From positions 13,650,698 through 13,714,697 of the forward strand of contig NC_054869.1 in assembly GCF_018320785.1 (NCBI RefSeq): a DNA stretch of 64,000 nucleotides, read 5' to 3'. Position 1 is the first letter of the stretch. Each line of letters begins with the position of its first letter. A program made the position numbers and the translations under genes. Shown piece by piece: positions 44,951-57,101 of the stretch. The notes under the pieces were generated by a model. That model did no database searches and had not been told where the DNA came from. It saw only the letters and a program-made list of their open reading frames with translations. Source of the stretch: Cheilinus undulatus. Lineage: Eukaryota > Chordata > Actinopteri > Labriformes > Labridae.

Positions 44951-45795
44951 CAGTGCCTAACACCCTCTTGGATGTTCTACACTTTTATTGATTTTATAAA
45001 TCAATCTAGGTCAATATAATTTGTCTTTTTATTTTGACAAAGAAAAACCCTTTTAATGTCAAAGTGAAAACAGATTTCTTCAAAGAAATGTCAGTTAAAT
45101 ACTGGCTGCAATCACAGCATTTAGTCTGTGTGGATATGTCTCAATCATGCTTCCTTTATTTTGCCGCATTCATTTTACCCTTTATCATTACAAGCCTCCA
45201 GGACTGGCTGCTGAGAAGCATCCCCACAGCATGATGCTGCCACCACCGTTCTACACAGTGGGAATGTAGTGTTTGTGGTGATGTGCAGTGTTTGGCATCT
45301 TGTCTGATGGCCAGAAAGCACCATATTGGTCTCATCAGACAAAAGAACTTTCTTCCACTTGACCATCGGGTCTCCCACATGCCTAATGGCAAACTCTAGT
45401 CTAGATTTACTGAGTTTTCTTCAACAGCAGCTTTCTCCCATAAAGATTTGACTGGTGAAGAAGCCAGGCAACAGTTGTATGCAGAGTCTCTCCCATCTCA
45501 GCTGCTGAAGCTTGTAACTCCTTCAGAGTAGTCTTAGGTGTCTTGGTGGCCTCTCTCACTAGTCTCCTTGCACCATCACTCAGTTTGTGAGGATGGCCTG
45601 ATCTAGGCAGATTTTCACATGTGCCATATTCCTTCTACTACCTGATGAAAATGAACTCTGGGGGATGTTCAGTACCTTGGACATATTATTGTGTCTTTAA
45701 ACTTTTCAGTAACATTTTCTCTGAGTTGCTTGGAGTGTTCTTTTGTCTTTATGGTGAAATGGTAGCCAGGAATACTGATTAACCTAAGTGTGACA
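44951..45795 (-). mobile_element. Tc1-like remnant A (minus strand)
   Basis: The left end 'cagtgcct' follows a TA, as in copy B at 57102. On the minus strand it carries transposase words LLSDETNMVLSG (first catalytic block), then the noncoding equivalent of a GGGSIMLWGCFSA block ('gcatcatgctgtggggatgc' in complement). 'Atggtgaaatggtagccagg' at about 45750 matches copy B. About 330 bases present in B (roughly 57310-57660) are missing here. Confidence 0.75.
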
Positions 45796-46179
45796 TCAGA
45801 GGAACATGACTGCTTTCTGCAGCTGTGCAATATTCATTAATAGTTGCTTGAAATACAGAAATGACTTTATAGCACAAAGTATTGCCCCATTTGGAGAAAC
45901 ATTTCACCTATCTTTTAGCTGTTACTTTATTAGCAAAAGAAAACAAATAGACAAATTAGAACCCAGACTTAAAGGCTTCATATACATTTTACTAAACCTG
46001 ATTTTCTTGTCTACTTAGAACACCTTATGACTTGTTTATATTGTTGTATTTCGTTGTCTATGTTCTCTTGAAATAAGTAACACATCATTGTTTGAGATGG
46101 TAAGTATGTTAAGACAGCGCCAGTGTTTCTACTTGACAGCCTGGAGGTCTTGTAGTATTAGCATGTGTCTCTGCTGTCA

Positions 46180-46950
46180 CTGTTGCTGTTATCTCCTCTG
46201 ATAGAACAAAACACAGAGCAACATGTGTCTGAGGTTGACTGGCTGTGAGATGAGCCACTGAGCCGTTTGTCAGCCATTATCATGGCGCCGGGGCCAGGCC
46301 TGACGTTTATCGGTCCTTGTTGTGCCATTGGCTATGTTACCTTCCCCCTCGACTGGGATAAACCTGTCAGTGCATGCAGGGCCTGATGGACAACAGCCCA
46401 GTTACCTGCTGCCTGCTCTCCCTCCTCCTTTGCACTCTCTGCTACTGTCCCCAAACAAGGGCTAACCTCTGCTATGCCACAGCCATCGATATGAGCTCTC
46501 ATGAGGCCTAGCATGCAGGCTGAAGTGATGCTGCACTGCTTTTTGCACAAGTAGCCTTCATAGGCTCGTTCAAATCCAGAGTTGATGCATCTGTCTCACA
46601 TCTGATGTTTGTTTTATTTGTGGCTCAGCAGGTCAGCGGCAGCCACTCGCTCTGCTGCAGGCTTGTGGAGAGTCCCTGCGGGGAAACCCCATTTTGTCAT
46701 GAAGCCAGTGATCTCGTCTGCTAAAGCTGTATTTTGGCAAGAGCTGGGTGGAGAGCTGAGTGTGCTCTATATGTGTGTGTGACTTTGATGACGTGTGCGA
46801 TGGTGCATCCTGCCAGCTGTGTGACTTGTGGCTCGGTGTGCCGTCCCTGCAGGCTGTGGTCGGGGTGCCCGGCTCTCCTGTGGGTTTGGGAGGGACTCCT
46901 GTGAGTGGGAAACAGGCAGCAGAGTTATGAGAGCAACCATAGTTTATCCC
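46180..46950. promoter_or_regulatory. unique, C+G-richer intronic block, candidate enhancer
   Basis: About 0.8 kb without recognisable repeats and richer in C+G than its surroundings. It includes 'catggcgccggggccaggcc' (46281-46300) and a GTGGGAA heptamer at 46905-46911, the core of RBPJ/CSL sites. Its position in intron 1 of a Notch-pathway gene makes an enhancer plausible, but nothing here proves it. Confidence 0.25.
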
Positions 46951-48056
46951 TGTGCCTCCCTTTAATCACTGCATCATGACGACAACACAAACACCACAGA
47001 TGATGCAGCAGGGCCCCTCTCTGTGGGGTGCAGCATAAACACTACAGTATTTATTTGGCAAATCAAAAGCACAGGACAGAGTTCAAAATGAAACCACTGA
47101 TGAAGAGCCCCGGTCTGTTTAGAAATCCTGAACCCCATGCTGTGTGTATACAGTATTACTGAAGACTTAGAGGCTTATATATAGTGTGGATGATATGTGG
47201 CTGAAGGCAGTGAGAGGATTGGCTCCTGGCCAACATGGATCGATCCATTCTCCTCCCCAGAGGGGCTTTTGAACCTCTAAACACTGCTGTGGACTGATCC
47301 CCTTTCACTACACCCACTCACAGAGCAAACCACACGGGGCTTATCTGCCATCTCCATCTTTTACCAACACTTGTGGCCTGCCTGATGGATTTCACACTGC
47401 AGCTATGGCTTCTGATGCCTGGCTTTAAGCTTTAACTTCTCTCTTTCTTCTTATGATTGAGAGGGGGCACATAGACCAGCAAATGGGCATTTATAAGCAT
47501 GAGAAACACCTGTGATGATGTGAATTCATGGCTGTTGCATCAGCACAAGACTTGATGATTCAGTGAAAGTTATATGTATGAAGCTATGGGTACCGGTTTG
47601 ATTTTAAGTCATAATGCAAGACAAATGTGCTGGAAGTGGATGCTGAAGCACAGGAAAGGGGTCAGAAGGAATAACAGCTCTAGAAAAATACAGACACATC
47701 CATCAAATACTACTTATTACTACTACTACTACTACTTATTGGTCAAATCCTGTGTACCATGTACAGAGACTGTACCTTTGAGAGGTAGCCCAGGCTTAAC
47801 TCCTAATCTCTATTTGTGCTTGTTCACAACGAATGTTGTTTGCAGGTCCTTTAAAAAGAGCATCCTTAGACCACTCCAGGGCTGCAACTAGCGATTATTA
47901 TAATGATAGATTATTTTACTAGTTGACTGGCAAATTGAATTAAAATATTGTTAAAACATTTTGTTACCCTTGAGCATGACCTTGGTTAGGGAAAGTATTG
48001 AAGCTGCCTGATGTCATGTTATGTTGATATTGCATGTATAAATGTCTGCTTCTTTT

Positions 48057-48576
48057 GGCTGTGTGAAAGCAGTGCTCGTATTGGCTATGTAAAAGCAGTG
48101 CTCCTACTGGCTGTGTGAATGTAGTGCTCCTACTGGCTGTGTGAATGCAGTGCTCCTACTGGCTGTGTGAATGTAGTGCTCCTATTGGATGTGTGAATGC
48201 AGTGCTCCTATTGGCTGTGTGAATGTAGTGCTCCTACTGGCTGTGTGAATGCAGTGCTCCTACTGGCTGTGTGAATGTAGTGCTCCTACTGGCTGTGTGA
48301 ATGTAGTGCTCCTACTGGCTGTGTGAATGCAGTGCTCCTACTGGCTGTGTGAATGCAGTGCTCCTACTGGCTGTGTGAATGTAGTGCTCCTACTGGCTGT
48401 GTGAATGCAGTGCTCCTACTGGCTGTGTGAATGTAGTGCTCCTATTGGATGTGTGAATGCAGTGCTCCTACTGGCTGTGTGAATGTAGTGCTCCTATTGG
48501 ATGTGTGAATGTAGTGCTCCTGTTGGCTGTGTGAAAGCAATTCTCTTATTGGATGTGTGAATGTAGTGCTCCCATG
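48057..48576. repeat. minisatellite, 20 units of exactly 26 bp
   Basis: Twenty head-to-tail units with core 'gtgctcctactggctgtgtg' plus 'aatg(t/c)a'. Every unit is 26 bases (520 in total, no indels). Units differ mainly at three positions: t/c in 'g(t/c)ag', c/t in 'cta(c/t)t' and c/a in 'gg(c/a)tg'. The outer units (1, 2, 19, 20) are the most diverged, as expected of an array that expands from its middle. Confidence 0.97.
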
Positions 48577-49439
48577 TTTAAAATCAAAGTGCTAGACTGT
48601 TAGCAGTAATTGTCTTAAGTCTGTGTTGATATTGTCTGGTCACTACAGTTGCTCGGTTCTCTGTTGTGTAATGGCCCATGTGTGACTGCAGAGATAACCC
48701 CTATCAGCAGCCACTGGCTGCCGTGTTGTTGGAGCAGGCCTTTGTTTGTTTTGGTTTCACAGGCGTGAGAACCTCCTCTCCTCTGGCTGCTCTCCCTCAG
48801 CTAACGGCCCTCCCTGACTAATTACTGTGAAAAACAGAAGAAGCGAACGGAGAGAGCGACGTGTTCTCATGTCTGTTTTGTGTGAACCTGACAAACAACA
48901 GTCGCTGTGGTTGTGGTCTGGATACCTGCCTGTAAACTTGCAGCGTATATAAATCTGCAGATTGTTGAAGAGGATGCTGCGTTAGGCTTCTTTTCTTTTA
49001 TGTTGTTTAGTATGTAGTAATGTGCGTGGGACCGGTTTTGGTGGTCTGTAGGAGGAAGCTGTAAAAAGGAGTCATGCTATGTTTGTACTAAAGGTCAAGT
49101 ACTGTATGCATCAGCTCTGACTGTGCCGTCCCACTGTGTGTCAGAAGAAAGCAGACTGAGCAAAGAGTGGAGCCTAGAGCATCTGAACTATACATTTAGC
49201 ACAAAAACACTAAGAAAGAGTGGGAACAGAAACAAGACAGCACTCGGTGGTGTAACAGTGAGCACGCTTTTTGTTTACTGTACTGAACAGTTAGTAATCA
49301 TCCTTTTTTTATTGGGCTCTTCAAAATCCAAGAAACTTCTGATAACTGAATATCTTAAGGCAGATCCTGAAAGAGATTATTATCCTTATGTTTAATAAAC
49401 ATTTTCCCATTTCAGAGAGGCATGAGATATATTTCATAT

Positions 49440-49690
49440 CTGTCTTGGCAACACCCCATAGATGGTGTTTGGGAAGGGCAGACCTTCATTCAGACCAGCC
49501 ATTTGTAGGATGAACCCTCTATCTTTCAAATTCTTTACAGGCCAGTCAAAGCAACAACATACATGATGTAGGTGCAGAATTAAACTACACGTCAGGAGCT
49601 TGACAGGCATCTGTTGTTTTGTTAATACATGATATTTCACTATCAGGGGAACCATTATGGAAATCAAAATCTCGCTGATGTCAATGAGTA
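49440..49690. repeat. diverged copy of the 130-600 / 7450-8005 repeat
   Basis: Shares 'ggccagtcaaagcaacaac' and 'atgatgtagg' with 'ggccaatcagagcaacaaaa' and 'cgtgacgtag' at 7556-7585. It also opens with 'tggtgtttgggaa' where the other has 'agcgtttggaaaa'. Confidence 0.45.
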
Positions 49691-50241
49691 AAAGAGCAAG
49701 ACAAAGCAGGTGCTGTGTTTAAACATGTTACCATGTTAACTGGTGATTTTTCATCTGAAAGTGTCACTGGTTGTCGTTGTTTACTACTTTATTGACACTC
49801 TACTACTTCATTGAACATTTTCAGTTATGTCTGATAAATTGTAAGGGGATAAGAGTTTAATGAAAAACTAAACTTTGAGTTTTCAATATTCGTAATTAAC
49901 CCATACATATTTCGATATATAGTCACCAGTTAACACAGTCACTCGTTAAACCAAAACACCAGTCTTTAGTGTGAAACTTTGAGGATAGATCAAGTTGTTT
50001 TTAATTGTCCGTGCCTGTCAGCAGTTGTTGGTTGATATTTATTCTGGGTGAATATGTTTGTATGATGTGAATTTGGGCATATGAGCGGTTCCTAAAGTAA
50101 GCTACATTACTTTGGTTTAGCTCATTAAGCAGATACATCAAGCCAGGCTTCCTCATATCAGGGATTGCAGAATCCACAGTGAGCCTTAAAAGTTTTCTTT
50201 TGGAAAACACGACAGGCTGAGTAACTCAGGGCTCCATGGAC

Positions 50242-50467
50242 CAGTGGTTTTCAAAATGTTTTTGCCCAAGGCACACCTGGTATCATGACAAAATCTCAAG
50301 GCACACCATATATAAATGCATTCAAAATAGCCATTGTAACAGGTTACAGTATCTTTAATTCTTGTATAGTTGTGGCAATAATGTAAGGTTGCACAAATTT
50401 GTAAGGCACACCTAGATTTGCCTCAAGGCACACCAGTGTGCTTTGCCACACCATTTGAGCACCACTA
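50242..50467. mobile_element. 226-bp hAT-like MITE with target duplication
   Basis: The inverted ends 'cagtggttttcaaaatgttt' and 'tttgagcaccacta' are followed by repeated 'aaggcacacc' words inside. Flanks ccatggac (50234-50241) and ccacagac (50468-50475) match at 6 of 8 positions, consistent with an old 8-bp hAT target duplication. Confidence 0.65.
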
Positions 50468-52194
50468 CCACAGACAGTACAGGAAGTATATCAGAGACAG
50501 CATTGTATGTACTACTGACACTAAGATCTGGTGCTGCTAATGCTAACAGTGCAGCTAATGAGCCACACACCTCTTGCAGCATCTGTCTGAGATGGTGCAT
50601 GAAGGAATAAAGTACATTTAAATTTAGAATAGATTCAGAATTGTAGCAATTAATATGCAATCCTGATGGGAATCTATATTTTCCAGCCCTTCTATGATAT
50701 ATTTGAATTAATTCATGTATTTAACACTGAAGTGCACTTTTAATGGCAGCGACCTTTCCACCAGGATGGCGACTTAACAATAGTTACCTCCTTTTTCCAA
50801 ATATGGTTGGTTCTGGTTGGAAAAACAAGATAGCTAAGAGTAATGTACATCATTCAGGGCTTCAGAAGGGGGCTTTCACAAACAAATTCACCTTTATTGC
50901 ACAGCTGCAGCACCGTACAGTTCCTAACAAACTGCATATTTTCAAATGATTTAAACACTGTGATGATACAATCTGTTGATCCACAGAAGTACCTGCAGTA
51001 TGCTGTATATGATCCTCTGCAGAAGTCCCCGCCCTCCTGAAGCATTTTGCAATTAGTGTAATTAGTCATTGAAGGCACAATCGAAATGGTACTTAGCCAG
51101 AGTGAAGGTCCAACAGTACACAGGGGTCCATTAAAGCCCCCACCAGCTGGCTGAAACCCACATGGATGTCGGCAGGAAAGGGATTGGAGTGTCGCCGTGG
51201 AGAGGGCAAGTGGAAGGGGGCGAGCTGACAGAGGTGAAGAGAGAAGAGGAACAGAGGGAGAGGTGGAGCATTTTCCTGATGGAAAGTGACAGTCAGGGTG
51301 GAGGAGGGGGGATAATAACACTCAAAAAGACCCTCAGCTGAACATATTTCTCTGCTCTCCCTCACCACACCACAGAGTTTTTCTCCTGCTGCTGCGATGC
51401 CTGGCATGTGGCGCCTCAAGGTGTGCTTCTTTTAATTAACAATTGATTAAGGCTGATTTCTGTTAATTATCTGACTAAAACGCTGTTTACAGGATGCAAC
51501 AAAGAGGATAAGATGCTCAATGTGATCTTCAAGAGTCATTAATGAGATCTTAACAGCAGCAGACAAATACTACACAAACTCTTTGACACAAAATGAATAA
51601 AATCAGGAGAGTTCTTTAAGTAAGGAATCATTTTACATGACTTCAACTCAAACATTTACTTGAATATCTCAGGTCAAAAGCAGTGTAACATCAGGAAATA
51701 GCGATAAAAGGTTTGTGACATTTTTAAGGAGTTGAAGGCCATATGAGAAAGCCCAGTGATGTTGGACTCTTGTTCAGTATTGCAGTAATGATATGAGGTG
51801 CAATAAAGAAACCAAACTAAATAGTGCTTTTGATTATAAACTCACCCTTTTTTGTCAGATGCACTGCTCTGATGCTGGTATCAGATATGGATCTGATCCA
51901 GACCAAATATAGCTGATTTTTTGTTGGGTTTAACAGGCTGATCTGTCTGGCCGATCTTTGAGGCCAACCTAAACAACTCAGTTCTTTACTATCCTGTGTT
52001 TACAGCCAGCATGTGCTACGTCACTGCACTCTCCAGTCTGCCTGTGCGTAGCACAGATGAAGCTGACGGGAAAACTCAGCAGTTTGGATGTATTTCACGC
52101 TTGTTGTGTTAAATACTTCTGCAACTAAGCAATTTATGCATGAATTGTGTTTCACAAGTCGAATTTGAAGATGTACAGATTGTGAAAACCAGGG

Positions 52195-52315
52195 CTGATA
52201 CAGATATACAGTCATGTGCATACATTTTAGTCATGTAGGGCGCTAATGATTCATCACAGGGCCCGATATGCCACAACCCAGGGCTGGAGAGGTGGAGGAG
52301 GGCAGCTAGAATCAA
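52195..52315. repeat. dispersed repeat family X, copy 3 (inverted)
   Basis: The words 'cagtcatgtgcatacatttt', 'tgatgaatcatt'-type, 'ggcatatc' complement and 'gggctggagaggtgg' match the reverse complement of 22350-22460. Confidence 0.5.
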
Positions 52316-52881
52316 GCTTGACATGATTCATGAAATGTTATCCCTGCTGGGTATTCCACATTCAACTGTAAGTGACTATTATTATTAGAAAGAAGAAGTG
52401 TGGGGCCCAGGTTAAAGGTGCCCCACAAACGCCGGTAGCCTGGGTCTGAATTGAGCCTGAGCCACTTTCCTGCATGTCTCTCCCCAGCTCTCTCATCCCT
52501 GTTTCTGATTCTGTCAGGAGAACAGTACCTGCTTGACTGTTCCAACTGTGAAGTTTGGTGGAGGAGGGTTAATGGTATGAGGCTGTTTTTTAGGGTCTGG
52601 ACTAGACCTCTTATCTCCAGTGAAGGACAATCTAAATGCTTCAGCATATCAAGACATTTTGGACAATGCTACGCTTCCAACTTTGAGGCAAAAGTTTGGG
52701 GAAGGCTCTTTTCTATTCTAAGGTGACTATGGCCCTGTGCACAAAGCAAGGACTAGAAAGGATCGTGAGCCAGGCCTTCTCATCCAACATCAGTGCCAGA
52801 CTCCATAAAGGCTCTACAGACAAAAACACTCCAAAAGCTTGTGGAAAGCCTTCCAGAATATATCCATATAGTATGTATATA
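52316..52881 (+). mobile_element. older Tc1-like remnant, plus strand, with SINE piece inside
   Basis: At 52335-52385 the frame reads EMLSLLGIPHSTVSDY, a Tc1 helix-turn-helix block. The middle is replaced by a SINE-like segment (about 52432-52520, 'cctgagccactttcctgcat', 'ctctctcatccctg'). Transposase similarity resumes at 52521 ('gaacagtacctgcttgactg', then the FGGGG/WGCF region and DHDxxP-like region, frame-broken). It stops exactly where the younger Tc1 element begins. Its right end is not evident after 54124. Confidence 0.7.
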
Positions 52882-54122
52882 CACTATATTGCCAAAAGTA
52901 TTTGCTCACCTGCCTTTATGAACTTAAGTGACATCCCATTCTTAATCCATAGGGTTTAATACGACGTCGGTCCACCCTTTGCAGCTATAACAGCTTCAAC
53001 GCTTCTGGGAAGGCTTTCCACAAGGTGTAGGAGTGTGTTTATGGGAATTTTTGACCATTCTTCCAGAAGTGCATTTGTGAGGTCACACACTGATGTTGGT
53101 CGAGAAGGCCTGGCTCTCAGTCTCCACTTTAATTCATCCCAAAGGTGTTCTGTCAGGTTGAGGTCAGGACTCTGTGCAGGCCAGTCAAGTTCATCCACAC
53201 CAAACTCTCTCATCCATGTCTTTATGAACCTTGCTATGTGCACTGGTGCACAGTCATGTTGGAACAGGAAGGGGCCATCCCCAAACTGTTCCCACAAAGT
53301 TGGGAGCATGGAATTGTCCAAAATCTCTTGGTATGCTGAAGCATTCAGAGTTCCTTTCACTGGAACTAAGGGACCAAGCCCAGCTCCTGAAAAACAACCC
53401 CACACCATAATCCCCCCCTCCACCAAACTTTACACTTAGCACAATGCAATCAGACAAGTACCGTTCTCCTGGCAACCGCCAAACCCAGACTCGTCCATCA
53501 GATTGCCAGATGGAGAAGCGCGATTCGTCACTCCAGAGAATGTGTCTCCACTGCTCCAGAGTCCAGTGGCGGCATGCTTTACACCACTGCATGCAACGCT
53601 TTGCATTGCACTTGTTGATGTATGGCTTGGATGCAGCTGCTCGGCCATGGAAACCCATTCCATGAAGCTTCCTGCGCACTGTTCTTGAGCTAATCTGAAA
53701 TCCACATGAAGTATGGAGGTCTGTAGCAACTGACTCTGCAGAAAGTTGGTGACCTCTACGCATGATGCGCCTCAGCATCCGCTGACCCTGCTCTGTCATT
53801 TTACGTGGTCTCCCACTTCGTGGCTGAGTTGCTGTCGTTCCCAATCACTTCCACTTTGTTATAATACCACTGACAGTTGACTGTGGAATATTTAGGAGCA
53901 AGGAAATTTCATGACTGGACTTGTTGCACAGGTGACATCCTATCACAGTACCATGCTGGAATTCACTGAGCTCCTGAGAGTGACCCATTCTTTCACAAAT
54001 GTTTGTAGAAACAGTGTGCATGCCTAGGTGCTTGATTTTATACACCTGTGGCCATGGAAGTGATTGGAACACATGATTTTAGTTATTTGGATGGGTGAGT
54101 GAATACTTTTGGCAATATAGTG
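52882..54122 (-). mobile_element. nearly complete Tc1-like transposon, 1241 bp
   Basis: Both ends begin 'cactatattgccaaaagtat' (identical over the first 21 bases, similar over about 31) as inverted repeats, and TA flanks both sides (52880-52881 and 54123-54124), the Tc1/mariner target duplication. It carries one transposase gene on the minus strand that is only lightly damaged, so the insertion looks younger than the other Tc1 copies here. Confidence 0.93.
52956..53988 (-). pseudogene. Tc1-like transposase, two disabling lesions
   Basis: From the ATG at 53988-53986 to the stop at 52956 the reading would be about 343 residues, the usual Tc1 length. Seen in order: the paired-like DNA-binding part (ISLLLNIPQSTVSGIITKWK, then TTATQPRSGRPRKMTEQGQR), the first catalytic Asp in [22 protein letters not shown], the second Asp in QHDCAPVH, and the Glu in [14 protein letters not shown], where family members usually have NPIE. 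Lesions are an in-frame TGA at 53847-53845, just after ITKWK, and a one-base excess in a run of seven C (plus strand 53412-53418) that shifts the frame. It probably encodes no active enzyme. Confidence 0.92.
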
Positions 54123-54124
54123 TA

Positions 54125-56574
54125 TGTGAAAGCTCGGTGTGATGCTACATGCTACTGGCCAGAAACCTCCACAGAACATATACAAGCATAAACCAAATTC
54201 CTGTTTAATCAGAGGAATGCTTTCACATTTCTTGCCATCAACTCCAGATCAGTTTACTAACTCTAAATCCAGTCTTTTGTGGTGTCTATGCTAATTCTCA
54301 TATTGCAATACTGATGAAACTGTGTGTAATTGTGCAGCCTTATTATTTCTGACAGTCCAAAACAAAAACAAAAAATCAGTTTGTGATGAGCTGAAAGAAG
54401 CAAATCATCATTTTAGAAGCTGAAAGGAGCAAATATATGGCCTCTTATGTGAGTGAGAGATAATGAGTCATTAACATGTTTGCTTATTGAATTTTCTGTG
54501 CATTAATTAACTGTATAATTATCTTTACTGAAACTCTATCATCCGTGTAGCATCAGTGAGGCTCTTCTTATTAGAGGTCCTACTCTCTGTGTTGTCGTCC
54601 TTTGGTCTGTTCTGTCCTTACTGCGTTGAAGTGATGAGCAGTCTGAGCAGCCTCTGGCGTTAGCAGAGTTGCTCTCCACATCTCCTTTTAACTTCTAATC
54701 CAGTCCGTCAACACTTTTAACTTCTAAAGTGGATATCAAACTCTTCCATCAGTGATGCGGCATCAAAGCTGCTCCTCCGTACGTCCTGCTTATCAGGCCG
54801 GTCTCAGAGGTCAGTCAGATTGTCGTCTGCCTCGATCCATCAGCCTGTTGCTGCTGGAATAAGAATGAAGAAACGTCTCTGAGACGTCTGGGTGAACTAC
54901 CCTCCATCTCCAGGCTACATTTATTAACACATCTCATCTTAACATGGGATCTGAGCTCTGTGTGATTATAAATGATAACATTTTCTGCAACTTGAGCCAC
55001 TATAAAGTGATAAATAAAGCAAAGTTTGAGTCAAAAGATGACTCAAGAGCACAAATGTTGTTTAGTACAAAAGCAGCTGCTAGGTAGCAGTGGCAGTGCA
55101 AAGAGACAAAGTGTTCCTGCCGTAACAAATAGGTTATCTCTGATCTGTTGAGCGTGTGGTCTAACATTTACACAAAGCCTTGTTCGTTGTAAAACAGAGC
55201 TGCACTGAAGCTTCTCCTGCTGCCAGCGATCGCACTGAGCCACAAACTCAAAGCTGCCTTGATCAGTGCCGGTGAAAACACAGGAACACAGTGTAGGACT
55301 TTTTGTTTTCCGTCTCAGCATTTTCACTCACTTTACAAAAAAAAAAGGAAGAACCCTAACCCACTTTGGCGCAGTTGCAGCGTAACAAATCGCTAAATCC
55401 CCACACTGGGGTGGCTCTTTGAAAGCATCTTAGTGGAAAGACAGTTTCATTGTTCCAGTCTGAGCCACTGTAATGGCCTCAAAAGATCTTCCTCAACTCT
55501 GAGCCCAAAGATGTTATGGTGCAGTTTTTGCTAAATATCCTTTTACTTTTTTAGATGTTTTTTCACCAGTATGGAGACTTCACTCTTTGTCTACTGTTCA
55601 ACTATATTCATTTTATATTGTTCAATTTGAAATAAGCATTCTCACTCAAACACACACTAAAGAAAGCAGTGAAGGGTATTTCTAGCTTGGGGGGCTGGCT
55701 AAATACTTTCATGTTAAGTTTAACACATCTTTACAGTGTTAAATAGGTTGGCACGGCTGTAGTGGAAATGGTTGTTGTGTTAGAAAGTTAATACTATACA
55801 CAAGCTCAGCTGACTGATCTTTAACCCTCTGAGACTGATGTTGAATATAACAAGAAGAAACACAGGTTACGAAAAGTTAAAGAGCTTTTGAACCATAACC
55901 TGTGTCCACTTCTTTTATTTTCTTCTTGAAGATAGCCGTTTCGCCGTTCTCATGACGCTATCCACGCCTTCGTAGCCCTTAGGGAAGCTTTTCTAGCTAG
56001 TCTGGAACTTTGGCGACTTTCCAGGATCTTTAAACAATTGAATCCACATCAGTAAATCCAACATTTAACGTCTTTTTATATTTTCAATCCAATTTTCAAT
56101 TTTTTTCTGCTGTTTGGAGCTAATGCTATCCACTATTTTTCCCCACAATGCTTTGTGATGAGCTGTGACAACCAATAACAGACTGTTCCATCATCCTGTC
56201 ATGCTTTGATAAACTGCACATGTCCTAACACTTAGATCATGCAGGAGACGGCCTGAATAGCTCATAATGGAGTGAAAGAGAGACAGAGAGTCTGTGATGT
56301 GTCCCTCTGTGTTACTGCAGACAAGAACGTCTTTGAGTAATGGCACAATTAGAGCCAATACAAAGAAGCGTAAGGACTTTTTTTTTGTGAATTTGCAGCA
56401 CACATATTCTTTAAGCCCACATTGGCCTGATAAAAATGATGTTTAAGGCTTGACTGCACCCCACAGGGTTGTTATGACAAGCTTTTTAGGACAGTAAGCC
56501 CTGGAGAGACAAAATGGTTAAAAATAGCTGAGGTTACATGACAAGAGCTAACACCAAGATGCTAAACATTAAGG
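54125..56574. other. dtx1 intron, no recognised features
   Basis: No gene or classified repeat. A somewhat C+G-richer stretch at 54590-54960 could be unique or regulatory DNA. Confidence 0.45.
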
Positions 56575-57060
56575 CAATAAACTTTATTTTCCCACAGAGT
56601 AAGAAATTTGTCTCGGGCTCTTTACCCATGCTGCTACCATAGACAACTCTTAACAACACACAGATTATACATGTAAAACACTTTCACATAAGACATTGAG
56701 TATCAATAAAAATGCGCCTTAAAATCTAGATGATAAACACCTTTAGATTCCTGTGCGAAAATGCAAGAGAAGTCACAGTCCAGTCCATTGCCATTCCTGC
56801 CTTATTTGCTGCTATTTAAGAGCTCTAGAGACGCAGGAATAAATGAATTTTTAAACCTGTTCAGTCTACAATGAGGCCCCTTAAACCTCTTACCAGAGGG
56901 CAGCAGTTCATACTCTGGATGTTAAATTTGAAACTGCTCATTTACAATCTTAGTGGCCTGTCTGAGAGCAGCCTGTTCAGAAAAAGTCTTCAGGGATTTG
57001 GGATTTTTACCTCCTACTATTTTCCATGCAGCCTGCATAAGTTTGGATTTGACTCATAGG
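56575..57060. repeat. LINE-type dispersed repeat, diverged
   Basis: Begins 'aataaactttattttcccac', ends in 'acgcaggaataaatgaattt' and the 'ccagagggcagcagttcat' region. The same layout is at 19021-19600. It is a common fish repeat type without an intact ORF. Confidence 0.45.
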
Positions 57061-57101
57061 CGACCAGATTTCTGAATTAACTAGTATTACTCTAGCGGTT
57101 A

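Noticed and set aside
48057..48576. CRISPR-like array of regularly spaced repeats
   Set aside because: There are no unique spacers; whole 26-bp units repeat head to tail, and the host is a vertebrate. It is a minisatellite.
49123..49395. 90-codon plus-strand ORF
   Set aside because: Low-complexity translation without recognisable motifs, splice context or start context. Probably chance.
52451..52726. 91-codon plus-strand ORF
   Set aside because: It is an off-frame reading of the older Tc1 remnant, not a host gene.
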